From assembly GCF_020382885.2 (NCBI RefSeq), contig NC_058498.1:21047001-21111000 (forward strand): 64,000 bases of DNA, in the 5' to 3' direction. Each line of letters starts with the position of its first letter. Position 1 is the stretch's first letter. Below, in pieces: positions 15,101 to 27,165 of the stretch. The notes beneath the pieces are model-generated. The model had not been told where the DNA came from and did not search any database. It worked only from the letters and a program-made list of their open reading frames with translations. Both the position numbers and the translations under genes were made by a program. Origin of the DNA: Scatophagus argus. Lineage: Eukaryota; Chordata; Actinopteri; Scatophagidae.

Positions 15101-18100
15101 TTGCTCCCGATCACCATCAAATCGGCAGAAATAAACGGACAAGCTTGTGAGGGATATGGATTTAAAGTTCTCAACTGTCAAGAATTTGCACTTAAGCCAA
15201 ATGCTTCAAAAGACCTCATCATACTGTAAGTGAACAAACGTATTATTTCTCTTTGCCCACAAGTATTTTGCTGCATCTTATTTTGACTTGCAGCTTGAGA
15301 ACCAAGTCAACATAAGTATATGGATTCTGCATGAGAACTCCAGAGTGTGTGCGTGTGTGTGTTCTCCCCATCACCCGCAAGCTCTATTAATACTTGTCCT
15401 CAGCCTCTCTCACTGAGTAAGCCCTCAGTAAGAGGATGAATTGGCTCTCTGTCTCTCTACAGCCTCTGCTTGGTCCCCTCAAGTCTCATTTTTCCTTCTC
15501 ACTTCAACTTCAAGTCCACTCTAAAAATGGACACACATTCACCTCAAATATTCAAATCAGGGCATTTTTCTTCAACCATATTTTACTCAGAAGTTACAGT
15601 GACCCCAGCTCTCAAGTTATATACTGTCCTCAGCCTCTCTGACAATAAATCCCGATGTAATAGACTGTGTGCTTGTCCAAGATCAAAGGCACTGAAGTGG
15701 TGGGAGGTGAATGTAAGTTCATTTTTCCCTATCCAGTATTCTGACACAGCAGCATTAAAACTTTGTCCTGCTGTGAAAGCATTTGACCGTGTCGAGTCAA
15801 ACCATGCCATGCTGACGTTACATTACCAGTTCAGCCACGCTGAGCTGTGCTGAGCCATGCCTGACATGGCTCCATCTCCAGCGTGTGGCCAACACACCCC
15901 GGCCCACCACCAAAAGGGTTGTGCTAATGTTTTGCTGACTGTGACTGCGTGTTGTGAGACTCAACTAATGTCTGTACAGGAGACCGACAAGTCTGTGTCT
16001 TCAGCTCGGTTCTTTTGCAGCTTTCAGCTAAATCTCTGTGGTTTGAAGTTTCTCTCCTGTGTTTCTGTTTGTACTTTCAGATATCTGTGTGATTACTGTG
16101 TTATCATATTGGTTTTTATCTGTATAGGAGTCAAGTTGAGTTATTGCTCAGTAAAACTCATTTCCTGATTTTACGGCTTTATAATAAAAGGCTTTAAATA
16201 GCAAAATAATCGGATAAGTAGGAAATGAAATGTGATTGATACCAAACTGTGAGAGCTTTGTTAGTGGCTTTTCTTCAATGCTACTGCAGTGAGAAAGAGT
16301 ATATACAGAAACAGTGAGGTGTTAGACAAAGAGCTACAGCATGAAATCAGTTCAAGACGCACCAAACAGATAGCTGTGTTGTAATGGAAATGCAAATCCC
16401 TGGCGCACTGGGCTGAGTCAAACCAAGTCAAGATAAGTTAGCACGCATATGCAAAGGCCTCACTGGTTTCCTGTTAGAGACTGTCATTCTATTGGAAAAA
16501 GTGTCTTTTAAAGTTCCACTGGATCACGTTGTCTTCAGCTTTGCTGCGATACTAATTTGAAGCTATTTAAGTACAGTAAGAGTGTCACGTTTGTTTAAAA
16601 GCCAGACACAGCCTTATTACACCATTTATTTTGTCTGTTGTGCCCTCTCCCACCTCTGTGAGTCCATTCACACACACATGTGCACTTTTATCATTCTTAT
16701 TGGTACATAAAGTGGCGTTACATCCCATGATAGGCCTTTAAGACTGAAGACACTCTGACATGTCACAATAGGACAAGCACAGGTGCAAATGATTATTGAT
16801 GACTGAATTCCACTTAGCTTTTTCAGTTTCAGGGTCCTGGTATTGTGCATGCTGAGTCACCTGATTAGAAGAAAACCATCTTTTGTGTTATTGGTAGCAC
16901 ATGTGGTTTTCCTACAAGTCAAAATGTTTGCAGTGAAAAGGTCCAGTTACGTCCTGTAATAGCAGGTAAACCACAGGTGAAACTAATAACTTTATTGATG
17001 GCTTTGTCACAAGGTGTTTTTACAGTTAGCCAGAGTGCCAAGACCAGGGACCTCATTACAGAATAAATTCCGTTTCAGAAATAGGTAAAATCCCATCTGC
17101 CTGTAGGGAAGCAATTCCCAAACTCATGGGTGTGTTCGGTGCTATCTCAGACCTCACATCTCATATCTAACCAAAAATTTTAGCTAACGTATGAACTTGA
17201 TTCTCCAATAGGCACTCTTGACATGCCTGTATCTGTATGTGGGATAAACACAAAACTCCCTGTATGGTTACCTTGCTGCAAAGGACCAGCAAATTCAGTT
17301 TTAGCTTCAAAGAGTCAGAGGTATTATTTGTGGCAGTGGAGGAGAGGATATACACCCAATAATTCGTGGTCATGGAAATTTAAACCTAACAGGTTAACAT
17401 CACTGTTAGCTAGGAGTTAACTTTTCCCTCAGGCTAATAGCAGAGTTAGCTTCTGAACGGTTGCTGATTAGCCTTTCAGTCATAGCCTTTCAGTGTTCAT
17501 GTTGTTGCCCGTCCTACCTGTCATTGCGATACAGTGGTGCTACCGTTTTTTGGCAATGATTTTGAGTTTATGATGCTATCCCAACTTAGTTAGTTAGGAC
17601 AGCTAACAGCTAAAATCCTATTCTAAAATGGGATTTTTTTTCCTAAATGCATTTATTATACAAATACAATACAAAAGATCCTAAGCGTAATCCTAATACT
17701 GTTACATGTGAAAATACCTGCTGTGATAAAACCTACTCCTGAGCACATATCTAATTGCCCAATATAAGTGAAAACACTTGTGAAGGTCTTCGCATCTACA
17801 TGTTCTTATGTTAGCAAATGAAAGCCACACCCAGCTTCACTGATAAGCGTTCTGATTTTAGTTAGTTTAGCTGTTGTAAACAAGCAGATGTTGTTAGTGT
17901 GGCAACTTATTTTCTAGTAATTTCAGAGGAGTGGAAGGTATGATAGGTGCAAATCTGTTTATGTATTTAAAATGCAATATCATTAAAATTCCTGTTGGTA
18001 GAATGTTCAGGTGGCCCATCATATAGTGTGTAATATGAATGTAAATAGTGTTGACAGACAAACACTTACAGTGTATTGTTTGCCTTGTTTCCATAGCCAA

Positions 18101-21100
18101 CTGTTTATAATTATCTGAACAGCTTATGCATCTTGAAAATGAGCAGTATTTGGAGAAGAGTGGTCCAGTTAGTTTAGCAAGTGACTGTTGATTCAGGTAG
18201 TTCTCTGACGGGCTGCAGGTATGACTTCTGGGTATCGGCACAGTCAGACCGTATTTTGTTTCCTATTCATTTCTGTGTGGAATGAGGTCAGACACATTTG
18301 CTTGGGGGTGCAAATTAATCCAACTCTTTTGCTTTGTGCAGAGTTTGACAGGTTGTCTGATGTTCAGCCAGTTTGGTGTTGGGTTGTGGGATTCAGGAAG
18401 AATGTGGCATTTAATCCTTGTTTTATTAACTTCCGGAGAAATAACACAAGCAACAGAGGCGAGGGGATGCTGCTCAACACTGGACATTGCAAATTTAACA
18501 ATATTTGCTCACAGTAGTGCAAATGTTGAATGATAAATCGCATAGCAAGTGTGATGAACAACAGAATAAAATCAAGCTTGTTTTTATTAAGAGCTTCACT
18601 TTCGGACCAAAGCTAGTTGAAATTTAAGAGCGAAAGTCCTTCTTGTCTCCACATGAGCCGCACTGTTCTCATAGCAGAAGGTTTGACTTATAGCAGGGAC
18701 AGCAGATGTGAAACTAAAAATGGTATAACCTTTGGCATCTTAATTCCATATACAGTTAATGTCACAGGCAGTAAACCAGTTATTGAACATGTACAATGTC
18801 AAGGCCCTGGAACTTGTACACTTTACTGTAATGTAGCCCATTATTATTATTATTACTGCTGCCTCTTTCCTGCTATCACATTCCAAAACTTCTGAACTTT
18901 TTGTAAATGGCCTGTTCGCAAAGCAAACATCTGCAGTTAATAGGTTAGAAAAATTTTGTTTGCACTGTGCACATGAGTATATACTATAAACTCCTTTTAT
19001 CAGTCCAGACCATTATCAGAATAAACTCTCTATTTGAAAATGAACAGTTCCTTCAGTCTGTGACCAGAGGATGAATGATGAAAATGCAACATGACTGTTT
19101 TTTGTTGAAACAGTGGGCCTTGAAAACCAAACACACACTCTCACTGTATCACTGGTCAGATCATTTAATGGGTCGAATTTGTCCATTATGGCCTTTTACA
19201 AACAAATTATTTGTCTAAATGGCTTATCACCTCTCAGATTGATTGAGTTTCAGATTGCAGGTCAACTTGATTTTTGTTTTGTTCCTTTTTAAACTTGGGT
19301 ATTTCCTTTCCTAACAGGTTTACACCTGACTTCACTTCATCTCGAGTGATCCGGGAGCTGAAATTGGTGACATGTGGGGGCTCTGAGTTTGTGTTTGTCC
19401 TGAATGCCTCGCTGCCCTACCACATGTTAGCTGCATGTGCAGAGAGCCTGCCCAGACCGAGCTGGGAACTGGAGCTCTACGTCATAGTGTCTCTCATTAT
19501 GAGGTGCGTTTAGCTCTGTAGTCTGCAGCATAGCATTAACGCAGCACCACAAGCAATGCAAACACAGTTTTGTTCCGTATTTCAGTGCAACTAATGACTG
19601 ACATTTATTGCGTTTATGTCTCTTCAGTTTTATGTTTCTGTTGGTGATTGCTACGGCCTACCTGGAGGCTCAGAGCATATGGGAGCCCTTCAAGAGACGT
19701 GTTTCAGTAGAATCCAACTCCACCTTGGAGACTGGGAGACCATTTAATCTCAGGGAAATTGTGCAAATTCACAGTGATTCAAAGTAAGTGTAACAAGGAA
19801 AACACAGCATTTCATCTCAGGCAATGGTTGATCAAATTACATGATGTCATCAGTGCAGAAAGATAAATTCAGAAGAGGAAAATGGACCTAATATTAAAAA
19901 AAAAAAAAATACAGTATTTTAGAGCACCACATCAACATTTAATTTCCTCTGAAACTGTTATTGAAATGGCTCACAAAAATCCTATACTTATTTCACAGTA
20001 CTTATTTCTCTCAAAAAATGTTCCATCAGACTGACTGACACAAAGAGAAGAAACCAAATGACCGAGCAGTGGTTAGTGCTGGGGCTAACCACTGCCCACA
20101 GTTTTTGCTGTGTCTGGTACTCTAACCACTAGTTGGTCCTTATCACTGGTTATTCCCATTTGTCCAACTTTGCATATTTAACTTGAGGCAGTTGATGAGT
20201 GAGAGCAATGTGATTGGCTGTTCATCCAGGTGGATAAGTGATTTCACCCATTTAGTGTAGCTTCTCTCTCTTTTTTGTTTAAATTAAAAAAAATGGTGGT
20301 CTTCAAAGACAAGGAATAGAAACAAACCCTTGTGAAAAGCTGGAGCCATCAGATGTTTTTTAAAAAATCACTTAAACTATTAATTGGTTAATTTTATGTC
20401 AGCCAATTAAATTTATTGATCATCTTACTGGCAGCTCAAGTTGTCTTTTGTCTCTTGTATTGTGCGTGTGTACAGGCATCTGAATAGACCACATGCCTTG
20501 TAACTGAACACAGATGATGTAAAACACAGTTAACTCAGATATAAGTCATAAAAAGTAAAGCAGTCGCTTTCAGTAGCTTCCCTTCTTTCTGAATTTAAAA
20601 TGCAATCAGCTATAAAAAGAAATCAGTGTTGATCATAACAGGAATGTCAAATGATAGAGTTGCAATGGAATCCAAAGAAAATGTAACTGCAGTGGGCAGA
20701 TGCATGACGAACAGTTTCACAGACCGCTCTTTTGCCATTTAGGTTGAACGATTATGGCGATTCAACCCAGAACTCCAGAGCAGTATACACGTCCAGCAAC
20801 GGAACAGCTCGGGTTGGAGGCCGACAGAGCAACAGCCGCACCTTATCAGACTCAGACAGCCAAGATAAGAGGTCCAGGATTGGCTTCAGCCGCCCGTCTA
20901 TGCAAGGTACTTCCTCCCAGCTGACCAAAGGAAGTACAACCTCAGTCCAAGAAGGCCCTCCAGCTGCCTGTCAGCTAACCCACCGGAAGGCTCGGAGTGC
21001 TAAACAGCTGGATCTCCAGAGTCAAAGTTTAGCTGGGTCATCGTTGCCTCACAGAGGCCTCGGTCCCGAAGATGCAGAATATGCCAACCTGATAGGAGCC

Positions 21101-24100
21101 ATGGACAATGACCTCGACCGTCCAGAGTCCCTTGGCGAGACTCAACAGGAACAGAGCTCTCAGTCAATACAAAACAAAGGTACCCACATTTGTTGTTAAC
21201 AAGAGGGAGTAGAGGGGCACAAGGCCTCTGTAATCATTGACAGCTCTTTGAGGTATGTGTTAATGTTGCTTGCAGTGTTGGAATCCAAAGGGAAACTGCG
21301 GGGCAAAGCGAAAGGACAGAGGAAGAAGGAAGAGAAAGAGAAAAAGTCAACAATTAAGACTCAGGGAGATGAGCTCAAAGATAACCTGGCTGACAATGAC
21401 GACAGCTCCTCCACTACTACAGAGACCTCCAATCCAGATGTGGAGACAAACATCAAAGAGGTACACTGAAATAAATACTTATGGTCTCGCACACACATCC
21501 TGTGTTTTACATCGTTTCTGTCAACTCTTTGTGCACGCATTGCTTCTACCAGAGCGACAGACTTCAGATTTGGTCACCAAAATGAGGACTTGTGACTCGA
21601 TTTGGACTCATCTGCTGTGAGATTCGGCTTTCTTGAGGCTTGAAGGCAAAAAGCTGATGAGACTTGACTTGGTGACCCATAGGCATTGGAAAGGGCAATA
21701 TTGTGCACCTTGTGAAGCCAAACCATCATGAGTAATTAATAACCAGGATGATGTCTATAAACTAATGCACCCATTCAATTGCCACTTGTGACACCAGAGG
21801 TAAATGGAGAAAACTGTGACTTCAGCTGAAAGATTTCAGCCTTTCTTTATAGAATTAATTCATCTTAATTATTTAGACAAGTGGCTCTGTAGTTTCCTGA
21901 CCTGTCCCGCAGCCCAGCAGCCACCCCACAGTATTTTCCACCTCACTGTTGTGCAAATTATTTTTACATTTTTTGGTTTTTCAGATATTTAAGATTATTA
22001 TTTTAATACTTAGAATACTCTTAATAACCTGTTTTGCACTGTCACCAGTGCATAAGGGTTTATGTCTCTTGTGAACACATGCAGGACACTGCACTTCCAT
22101 CCTGACAGTGCAATCTAACTATTAACATCAAGTTGATAATTTGGCAATGTAGTGGCATTCAGGATCAGGACTAATTTTGGTGTTTAATGTGACCGTATAG
22201 AGGTGTGTTCAGATCCAAGCCAGCAGTCGCGATGTGGGCTTTTTGCACCATTGCACATCACTGAACTGACACATACATTAAATGCCCCGTTTTCATTTTT
22301 GAAAAAAAACATTTGGGGTCATTTTGGCCATTGTGCTTTTGCAGTTTTCATACTAACATTGGCAAACCATAAAAACTTGCTTACTGACTTACCAGTCACA
22401 TCTCAAAAACTTTACATTTGAAGTCTTCACAAGACTTAGAAACAGTTGTCGTCTGCTGTAGACATTATGTGATGTGTGATGAGATGTTATTTCTTCCAGG
22501 AACCAGTAAAAAAGAAAGGACGGACAGTCACCACAGGGAAAGTGAAAGACGAACCTTCAAATTTCTTAATCAAACCCAAAACCAAGAAACAAGGAACAAT
22601 GAAGAAAGACAGCCAAGCAGAAAAATCCAGGTCTGTTCATTAAATCACAAGTGATGAATTTCATCTTTTGTGTCATGGGGGGGGGGGGGTGTTGTGTGTT
22701 TGTTTGTTTTGTCCTTTCTTACAAATCTTTATTGTTCTCAGCTCTCTGGAGCTACCGTATGTAACACCCCTTGAGAACAAACAGCGCAAGAGCTTCACAT
22801 CCAAAGCTCTCTACCCTCTCACCAGCATCCCAAAGACGAGACCCGTGCAGAAACAGAGACGTGAGTTTCTTAAATGTTCGCTTCGATATTGTCACTCTGC
22901 CGCGTGCTTCGGTTCCAGATGTCTTTGTGACATGTTTGCTTTTACAGTAGATGGAAAACTAGATGACGGGCGCCCCTCTCTATTGGCCAAATTGTTGTCC
23001 AGTGGTTCCGTGCCAGAGCTGGGTCACAGCAGCAGCTCTGAAGGAGAGAAGGAGTTTGCACCTCCTGAGTGGGATGTACCACTTTCCAAAAACAGCGTCC
23101 GTAAGTTGAAATCTGAAACCGTCCCGCCATATCCAGTGTTTCAGTGACAAGCTTTTACTAAGATTTGATTTTCTCCTCTTCTCCACATGCAGCAGCTGAC
23201 AGTCTTCAGCAGATCTCCCTCCAGACATTAAACGCAGACCCTTTCCTGAAACGATCTGTCTCAGCCGGGACCTGCTCCCCTCCACCGACCTCCCCCAGCT
23301 TGCTGTCCCGGGGCACCTACAGCAGTGTACTCAACAGTAACAGGTATTTAACCAGTCAAATGCTCAGTGACTTGGCTAATGAAATAAAACAATTTTTGCT
23401 TGTTTGAAATACTGAAAGAACTTTTACATTTAACTAAAATGAAGTCAAATAGATTTATTTCTTTTCTGTGGTGTACCCCAGAGTGCCATCGTTTGACCCC
23501 CCCTTTTGTTCTCTGTGTACATGCATCTACAAGGGGTGGGCGATGTGGACCTAAAATAATCACAGCAATTCGGGGTATTTTTGTGATAACCATATTGTTG
23601 ATGATGGGGTAAAATGCTGAAAAATATTTCACCTTGGAATGACTCTCTTATCTTAGGTTGGCATGTCCACCACTAAAGGCAATTGCCATGCTGTTTTGAA
23701 AACATAAGGTTTTCAGCTTTCAGAATCTGTAAACCAACTATAAATTGTCCAAACTATGTCTTATTATTAAGTATATAAAAATCTGATCTTTCCAAAGAGA
23801 ATAAACACACCATGATCAGGAAGACCGAGTAACTGCTATTTTCAGGCAAAAGGAGCAGTCGAGCTTCACATTTAACATACACACTGACATAAATCTAGAT
23901 TCCTGACAAAATACACAACTAAAGCTCATGTTATGTTAGCCAGAAACGGCTGATTAGTTGCATGCATTTCTGCTGTGAGTGCAGAAAGCAGAAGCGACGT
24001 CAGAGCACTCAGCAGGGGTGTTTGAGCTCCATATGTCTGCAGGCAGACTGAATCGCCCTCTAGTGGCTTGTCAGAGTACTGACACCAATAAGGCTGAGAC

Positions 24101-25902
24101 CTTTGGATTCGTCTGACTGAGACAATATGTCTTACATTCTCCATTAGTCTGCCTGCCTATATGATTGTCCTGGCCAAAATAGTTTACTGTAACAATGTTA
24201 TCGGAAAATGTGTGGAAAATTTGAAATAATAACAATAATATCCATCCATTTTCAATACTGCTTATCTGTCAGGGTCACAGGGGGGCCTGGAGCCTATCCC
24301 AGCTGATACAGGCGAGAGGCGGGGTTCACCCTGGACTGGTCGCCAGTCAGTTACAGGGCTGACACAAAGAGAGACAGTCTCACACACTCACACCTCAGGG
24401 CAATGTAGAGTAGCCCATTAACCTAATGTGCATGTTTTTGGGACTGTGGGAGGAAACCAGAGAATAGCAATAATATTATCCATCAAATTCATCTTAGCTT
24501 GTGTGTTTTCTCACTATTTTGTGATAAGTTGCAGTAAACTAGAATTAATTTTTTTTGGTCCTCAAAAGTCCATCCTCAGTCAGACACAACACAGTTCCCT
24601 GTGTGCAAATATCAAGATAGAAAACCTACATCAAGTCGGTGGTCTGATTATATTGAATTTAGTAGTTTTATCTTGATTTTGAACTTTTTGAAATGTGCTT
24701 TATAAACATATTAAATTATATTGTTCAGCATGTTGTATTTTTTTACTGTTAACTAAAACTAATCCAGATATTTGGTGAATTTCTTTCTCATTTTTGCAGT
24801 GAGGGAAACCAAAAGAAGGCCCCAGGAAATAAACTGTCTGCAGCCACTCCACTCCCTGGAAAAAATGGAAACCCGACTTTTGCCGCTGTAGCTGCTGGTT
24901 ATGATAAAAGCCCAGGTAATTATGTAATAATTAACTAATGAACATTTGATCACAGTGCTGGTTTGCTTACGAGATAACACAAATGTTTTATGTGCTCATC
25001 AGGTGGCTCTGGCCCAGGCAAGACTGACAGCCAAGGAAAGAGTCTGGCACACATGACATCAGTGGAAAGTGACAGCTCTGACAGGTAATGTATTTACACC
25101 CAGACCTGACCTCAAGGGGAAATCCCAGTGTAATCACTTATATTTATATTTTTCTGTCCTGTAGCTCTGGGCTATGGAGTCCCATCGACACAGCCACTAG
25201 CCCAAACTTCCATTCTGCCAACTCATTCTCAGCTTTCGGACCCAACAATTCTTTCAACCTGACAGGAGGTAAACTGTGTGTTTCCAAGTTTTATTGATAA
25301 ATGGAAAAATATAGAGTGATGTAACAGTTTGTGGTTGACTGGCAGCATTCAAACACAGGTGTGTGTGTGTGTGTGTTTAGTTTTCAGTGGAATGAATCTC
25401 CCAAAGTCGTCAGAACCTCAGCAAAGCTGGCCTGAGTTCACCCCTGTACCCTCCTCCATCTGGGAAATACCAAGCAATGACTCCCTGCACTCCTGGCCCA
25501 ACAGCTCCAGCTCACCGACTGCCCCAACTGCAGTAAGATGCTGTATTGGTTTTAAATGTACCACAGATGTTTCTCTGTTGTGATACTACTGTGAAGCTTC
25601 CCTTATTTCTTTTTTTTTTGTTTTTTTTTTCTTAGTCACTCCTGGGAAATGCCCGCAATCCATGGTCTGCACCCACACCATTCGGGAGCTCCATTTGGTC
25701 AACGAGCGCAGATTCAGCCTTACACTCTTTCCCTCCAACGACCAACTCAACAACTTTGACTGATCTGGTCAGCAGTCCCGCCCCATCGCCACCCGCTTCC
25801 ACTGAGATGAGTCGCACCTACAACCCATGGAGCATGTGGCGCCCCACCCTGAGCCGGCGCAGCTCTGAGCCCTGGCCGAGCTCCTCTGACAATGGCAATT
25901 AA
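176..25902 (+). CDS. tmem131: Transmembrane protein 131 (5' partial, 38 exons visible)
   Basis: Single-pass membrane protein of the secretory pathway. In the known family a lumenal PapD-like region binds collagen precursors and the cytoplasmic tail contacts the TRAPP complex. Exons: 176-244, 1634-1754, 6096-6212, 6292-6414, 6551-6631, 6740-6890, 6986-7042, 7135-7196, 7277-7385, 7809-7917, 8026-8179, 8264-8434, 9790-9900, 10276-10410, 11740-11844, 11942-12028, 12176-12328, 12417-12492, 12592-12706, 12837-12975, 13100-13209, 13300-13372, 13532-13683, 13769-13911, 15039-15225, 19318-19503, 19628-19783, 20743-21179, 21276-21460, 22500-22630, 22742-22860, 22948-23100, 23193-23343, 24800-24915, 25003-25084, 25165-25268, 25381-25532, 25636-25902. 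All phases join; about 1,715 residues are visible. The first visible residues ([19 protein letters not shown]) match a point roughly 100 residues into the human protein, so the signal-peptide exon lies upstream. The membrane segment ([20 protein letters not shown]) spans exons 26-27, near visible residue 1030. The tail is Ser/Lys-rich with a basic stretch in exon 29, and ends with the conserved TYNPW and RRSSEPW motifs. The tail matches TMEM131, not TMEM131L. Confidence 0.96.
1870..1906. repeat. Perfect 16-bp inverted repeat (hairpin)
   Basis: The arm at 1870-1885 (TGAGCTTTGGTCACAT) is exactly complementary to 1891-1906, with a five-base loop CAGCC. It lies inside a tmem131 intron. Nothing flanking it looks like a target duplication, so I do not assign it to an element. 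Confidence 0.85.
3229..3700. repeat. Tandem duplication, two copies of about 236 bp
   Basis: A block starting TTGTTTAAGCAATGCC at 3229 repeats from 3465 with a period of 236. Both copies end GGACATGACAG. I see only two differences: one extra T in a T-run, and AACATAACATG versus AACATGACATG. The copies are intronic and non-coding, and the duplication looks recent. Confidence 0.95.
4741..5027 (+). mobile_element. Decayed DNA-transposon fragment with zinc-finger-like ORF
   Basis: A 70-codon ORF (4741-4953) reads [19 protein letters not shown], then [11 protein letters not shown]. The CxxC pair, the LGxxGLKALES block and the following lysine-rich part resemble the BED-like zinc-finger start of fish transposase proteins. 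Residues 40 and 46 of the ORF fall where such fingers carry their two histidines (H-x5-H), but are Asn and Gln, so the zinc site looks dead. Downstream, the sequence repeats AAGGTCTT and finishes near AAACCCTG, the kind of end seen on fish DNA transposons. The family is not named; it could be a chance ORF. It lies within a tmem131 intron. Confidence 0.4.
8435..9789 (+). other. tmem131 intron, no recognised feature
   Basis: A 1.35-kb intron. It contains a short (TTCAA)-type run near 9180 and a T-run near 9321. I cannot support any exon or classified element here. Confidence 0.5.
10411..11739 (+). other. tmem131 intron, no recognised feature
   Basis: A 1.3-kb AT-rich intron with short homopolymer runs, the longest a T-run just before the acceptor. 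Nothing coding or repeat-like could be assigned. Confidence 0.5.
13950..14548. mobile_element. Candidate non-autonomous DNA transposon in tmem131 intron
   Basis: CCATTTACACT at 13950-13960 is matched by its exact reverse complement AGTGTAAATGG at 14538-14548, about 600 bp apart. The interior has no long ORF. The general look (matching ends near TTTACAC, non-coding interior) fits a MITE, but I found no flanking target duplication. The 11-bp match could be coincidental. Confidence 0.35.
15226..19317 (+). other. Long tmem131 intron, mostly unassigned
   Basis: A 4.1-kb intron. Small ORFs in it lack any recognisable domain and are not flanked by convincing splice sites with matching phase. An (ATT)n run sits at about 18839-18856. 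No other structure is supported. Confidence 0.6.
20066..20095. repeat. 11-bp inverted repeat (hairpin)
   Basis: GCAGTGGTTAG at 20066-20076 pairs exactly with CTAACCACTGC at 20085-20095 across an eight-base loop. It lies in the intron preceding the large tmem131 tail exon. Confidence 0.7.
22677..22689 (+). repeat. 13-base G homopolymer
   Basis: An uninterrupted run of G lies about 50 bases upstream of a tmem131 exon acceptor (exon starts at 22742). It is prone to length change and sequencing error. Confidence 0.85.
23533..23606. repeat. Interspersed repeat fragment (GGGGTGGGCGAT family)
   Basis: The stretch starts GGGGTGGGCGATGTGGACC and continues with an AT-rich part containing GTGATAACCATATTG. 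It resembles a widespread vertebrate MITE whose consensus begins GGGGTGGGCGATATGG. Only this fragment is visible; the class is from memory. It lies in a tmem131 intron. Confidence 0.4.
24241..24464. repeat. Fish-wide interspersed repeat
   Basis: The block starts TCCATCCATTTTC. It includes GGAGCCTATCCCAGCTGA, GCGAGAGGCGGGGTTCACCC and TCGCCAGTCAGTTACAGGGC, and ends CATGTTTTTGGGACTGTGGG. I recognise this as a very common dispersed sequence of teleost genomes, though I cannot give its class with certainty. It lies in the 1.46-kb intron before tmem131 exon 24800-24915. Confidence 0.75.
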
Positions 25903-26955
25903 ACAGCACATGACTGCACTTAACAGAAGCACGTCATGGATTTGATGTACTCTGTACACTCGGTCAAATTCTTTTATAATCGGAGGATCCCAACAGAAAG
26001 CAATGTTACCTGAAGTGTAATGTATTTGGTAGCCCAGCGCTGTGGTCTACCAACCCTGCAATTTAGTTCTCTGCAGCTTTTTTATTCTTGAGGGCAGAAA
26101 GGGTAATTTTTTATTTGGATTTGTTTTAACAGGTGTCCAAAGTTAATAATATTGAAAGCATGGTATTCTAAGGCCGGTGCAGGCATTTTGGTGTTATACA
26201 ACAGGCTGGTAATGCTACACTCTCCAACTTAAAAGTTTGGTACAAAATTCAGTATTAATGTTGGAGCAGACATCTCACTTTGAGCCATGTGTTTTCACAA
26301 TCGTTTTGCTTCTCATTGGTTTCTTACAAATGTTGGTTTTAAAAGTCAAATTTACAAACATTTGCTGCACTATGCTTTTATTTGGCAGCAGCGAGCTTTC
26401 ATAATCTTAAATCTGATTCTTTGGAATACCAATTCCCTAAAAACTTGGTGAACATGAACTTTCCCCATGTTAAAGAGGGCTTTGCCCTCTAAATAAAGCC
26501 TTCTGTGAGAACACATTGGTCAAGTGATCAAAGAACACTTAAGTTTGAGGTTTGTATTGTACATCACCTCTATTTGTCAGCAAATTTAAATAAAGGACTT
26601 AAGCAAAACATTGCTTTTCATGATTTTTTTTTTTATTTCATTTCAGTAACTTTTTTGGCCCTTTGTGAACACAACAGGATATTAGTTGTTCAACTTTTTT
26701 ATTTCCAAGTCCTGTCCTGTTGTGTGAGGAGAGGGTTAGGGTAAGAAGTGGTTTGGGGGTCAGAGTGTCTGAAGTGTATTTGAAAAGACTGAAGAATCTT
26801 TTTCACAAAGTACACTTTTTAGGTTTGTTATTGATATCAGATATACATTGCAGGATGGCATATGTGTGTGTGTGTGTGTGTGGGGGGGGTGTGTGGGGGG
26901 GGGGGGTAGAAAAGGATCAGGCATGGTGCAATAAATGCAAAAATTAAAAAAAATG
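25903..26955 (+). promoter_or_regulatory. tmem131 3' UTR and poly(A) signals
   Basis: Non-coding sequence after the tmem131 stop. AATAAA occurs at 26492-26497, 26589-26594 and 26930-26935. The first two, about 600-700 bases past the stop, are the likeliest cleavage signals. The third would give a longer 3' UTR ending just short of the convergent nucleoside hydrolase gene. Confidence 0.65.
26863..26906 (+). repeat. (TG)n microsatellite followed by G-runs
   Basis: A TG dinucleotide tract runs into eight G, then TGTGT, then twelve G ending at 26906. It sits between the proximal tmem131 poly(A) signals and the convergent nucleoside hydrolase gene. Such a tract can adopt Z-DNA or G-quadruplex forms (inference). 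Confidence 0.9.
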
Positions 26956-27092
26956 TATTTCACTTTATTTCTTTATTTGATGTGTTAAATTTCAGCAATT
27001 TAAATCTTCTGGAATCTTTCTCTAATGCAACACACAAAACTGTAAAGAATTTTATCATTTATGTAAAGAATTTTAGCAAAATATAATTTTTT

Positions 27093-27098
27093 TTTATT
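27093..27098 (-). promoter_or_regulatory. Poly(A) signal of the nucleoside hydrolase gene
   Basis: TTTATT on the plus strand reads AATAAA on the minus strand, about 70 bases past the stop codon of the nucleoside hydrolase. Confidence 0.6.
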
Positions 27099-27165
27099 CA
27101 GTATTAAAAAAATAATTAGGTTCAAGGCACGGTATGTTTTTCTTCCTATTCTTTGTCACAAAAGA

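Noticed and set aside
20060..20100. A tRNA-like hairpin
   Set aside because: Only one stem is present; there is no cloverleaf, no T-loop and no B-box sequence.
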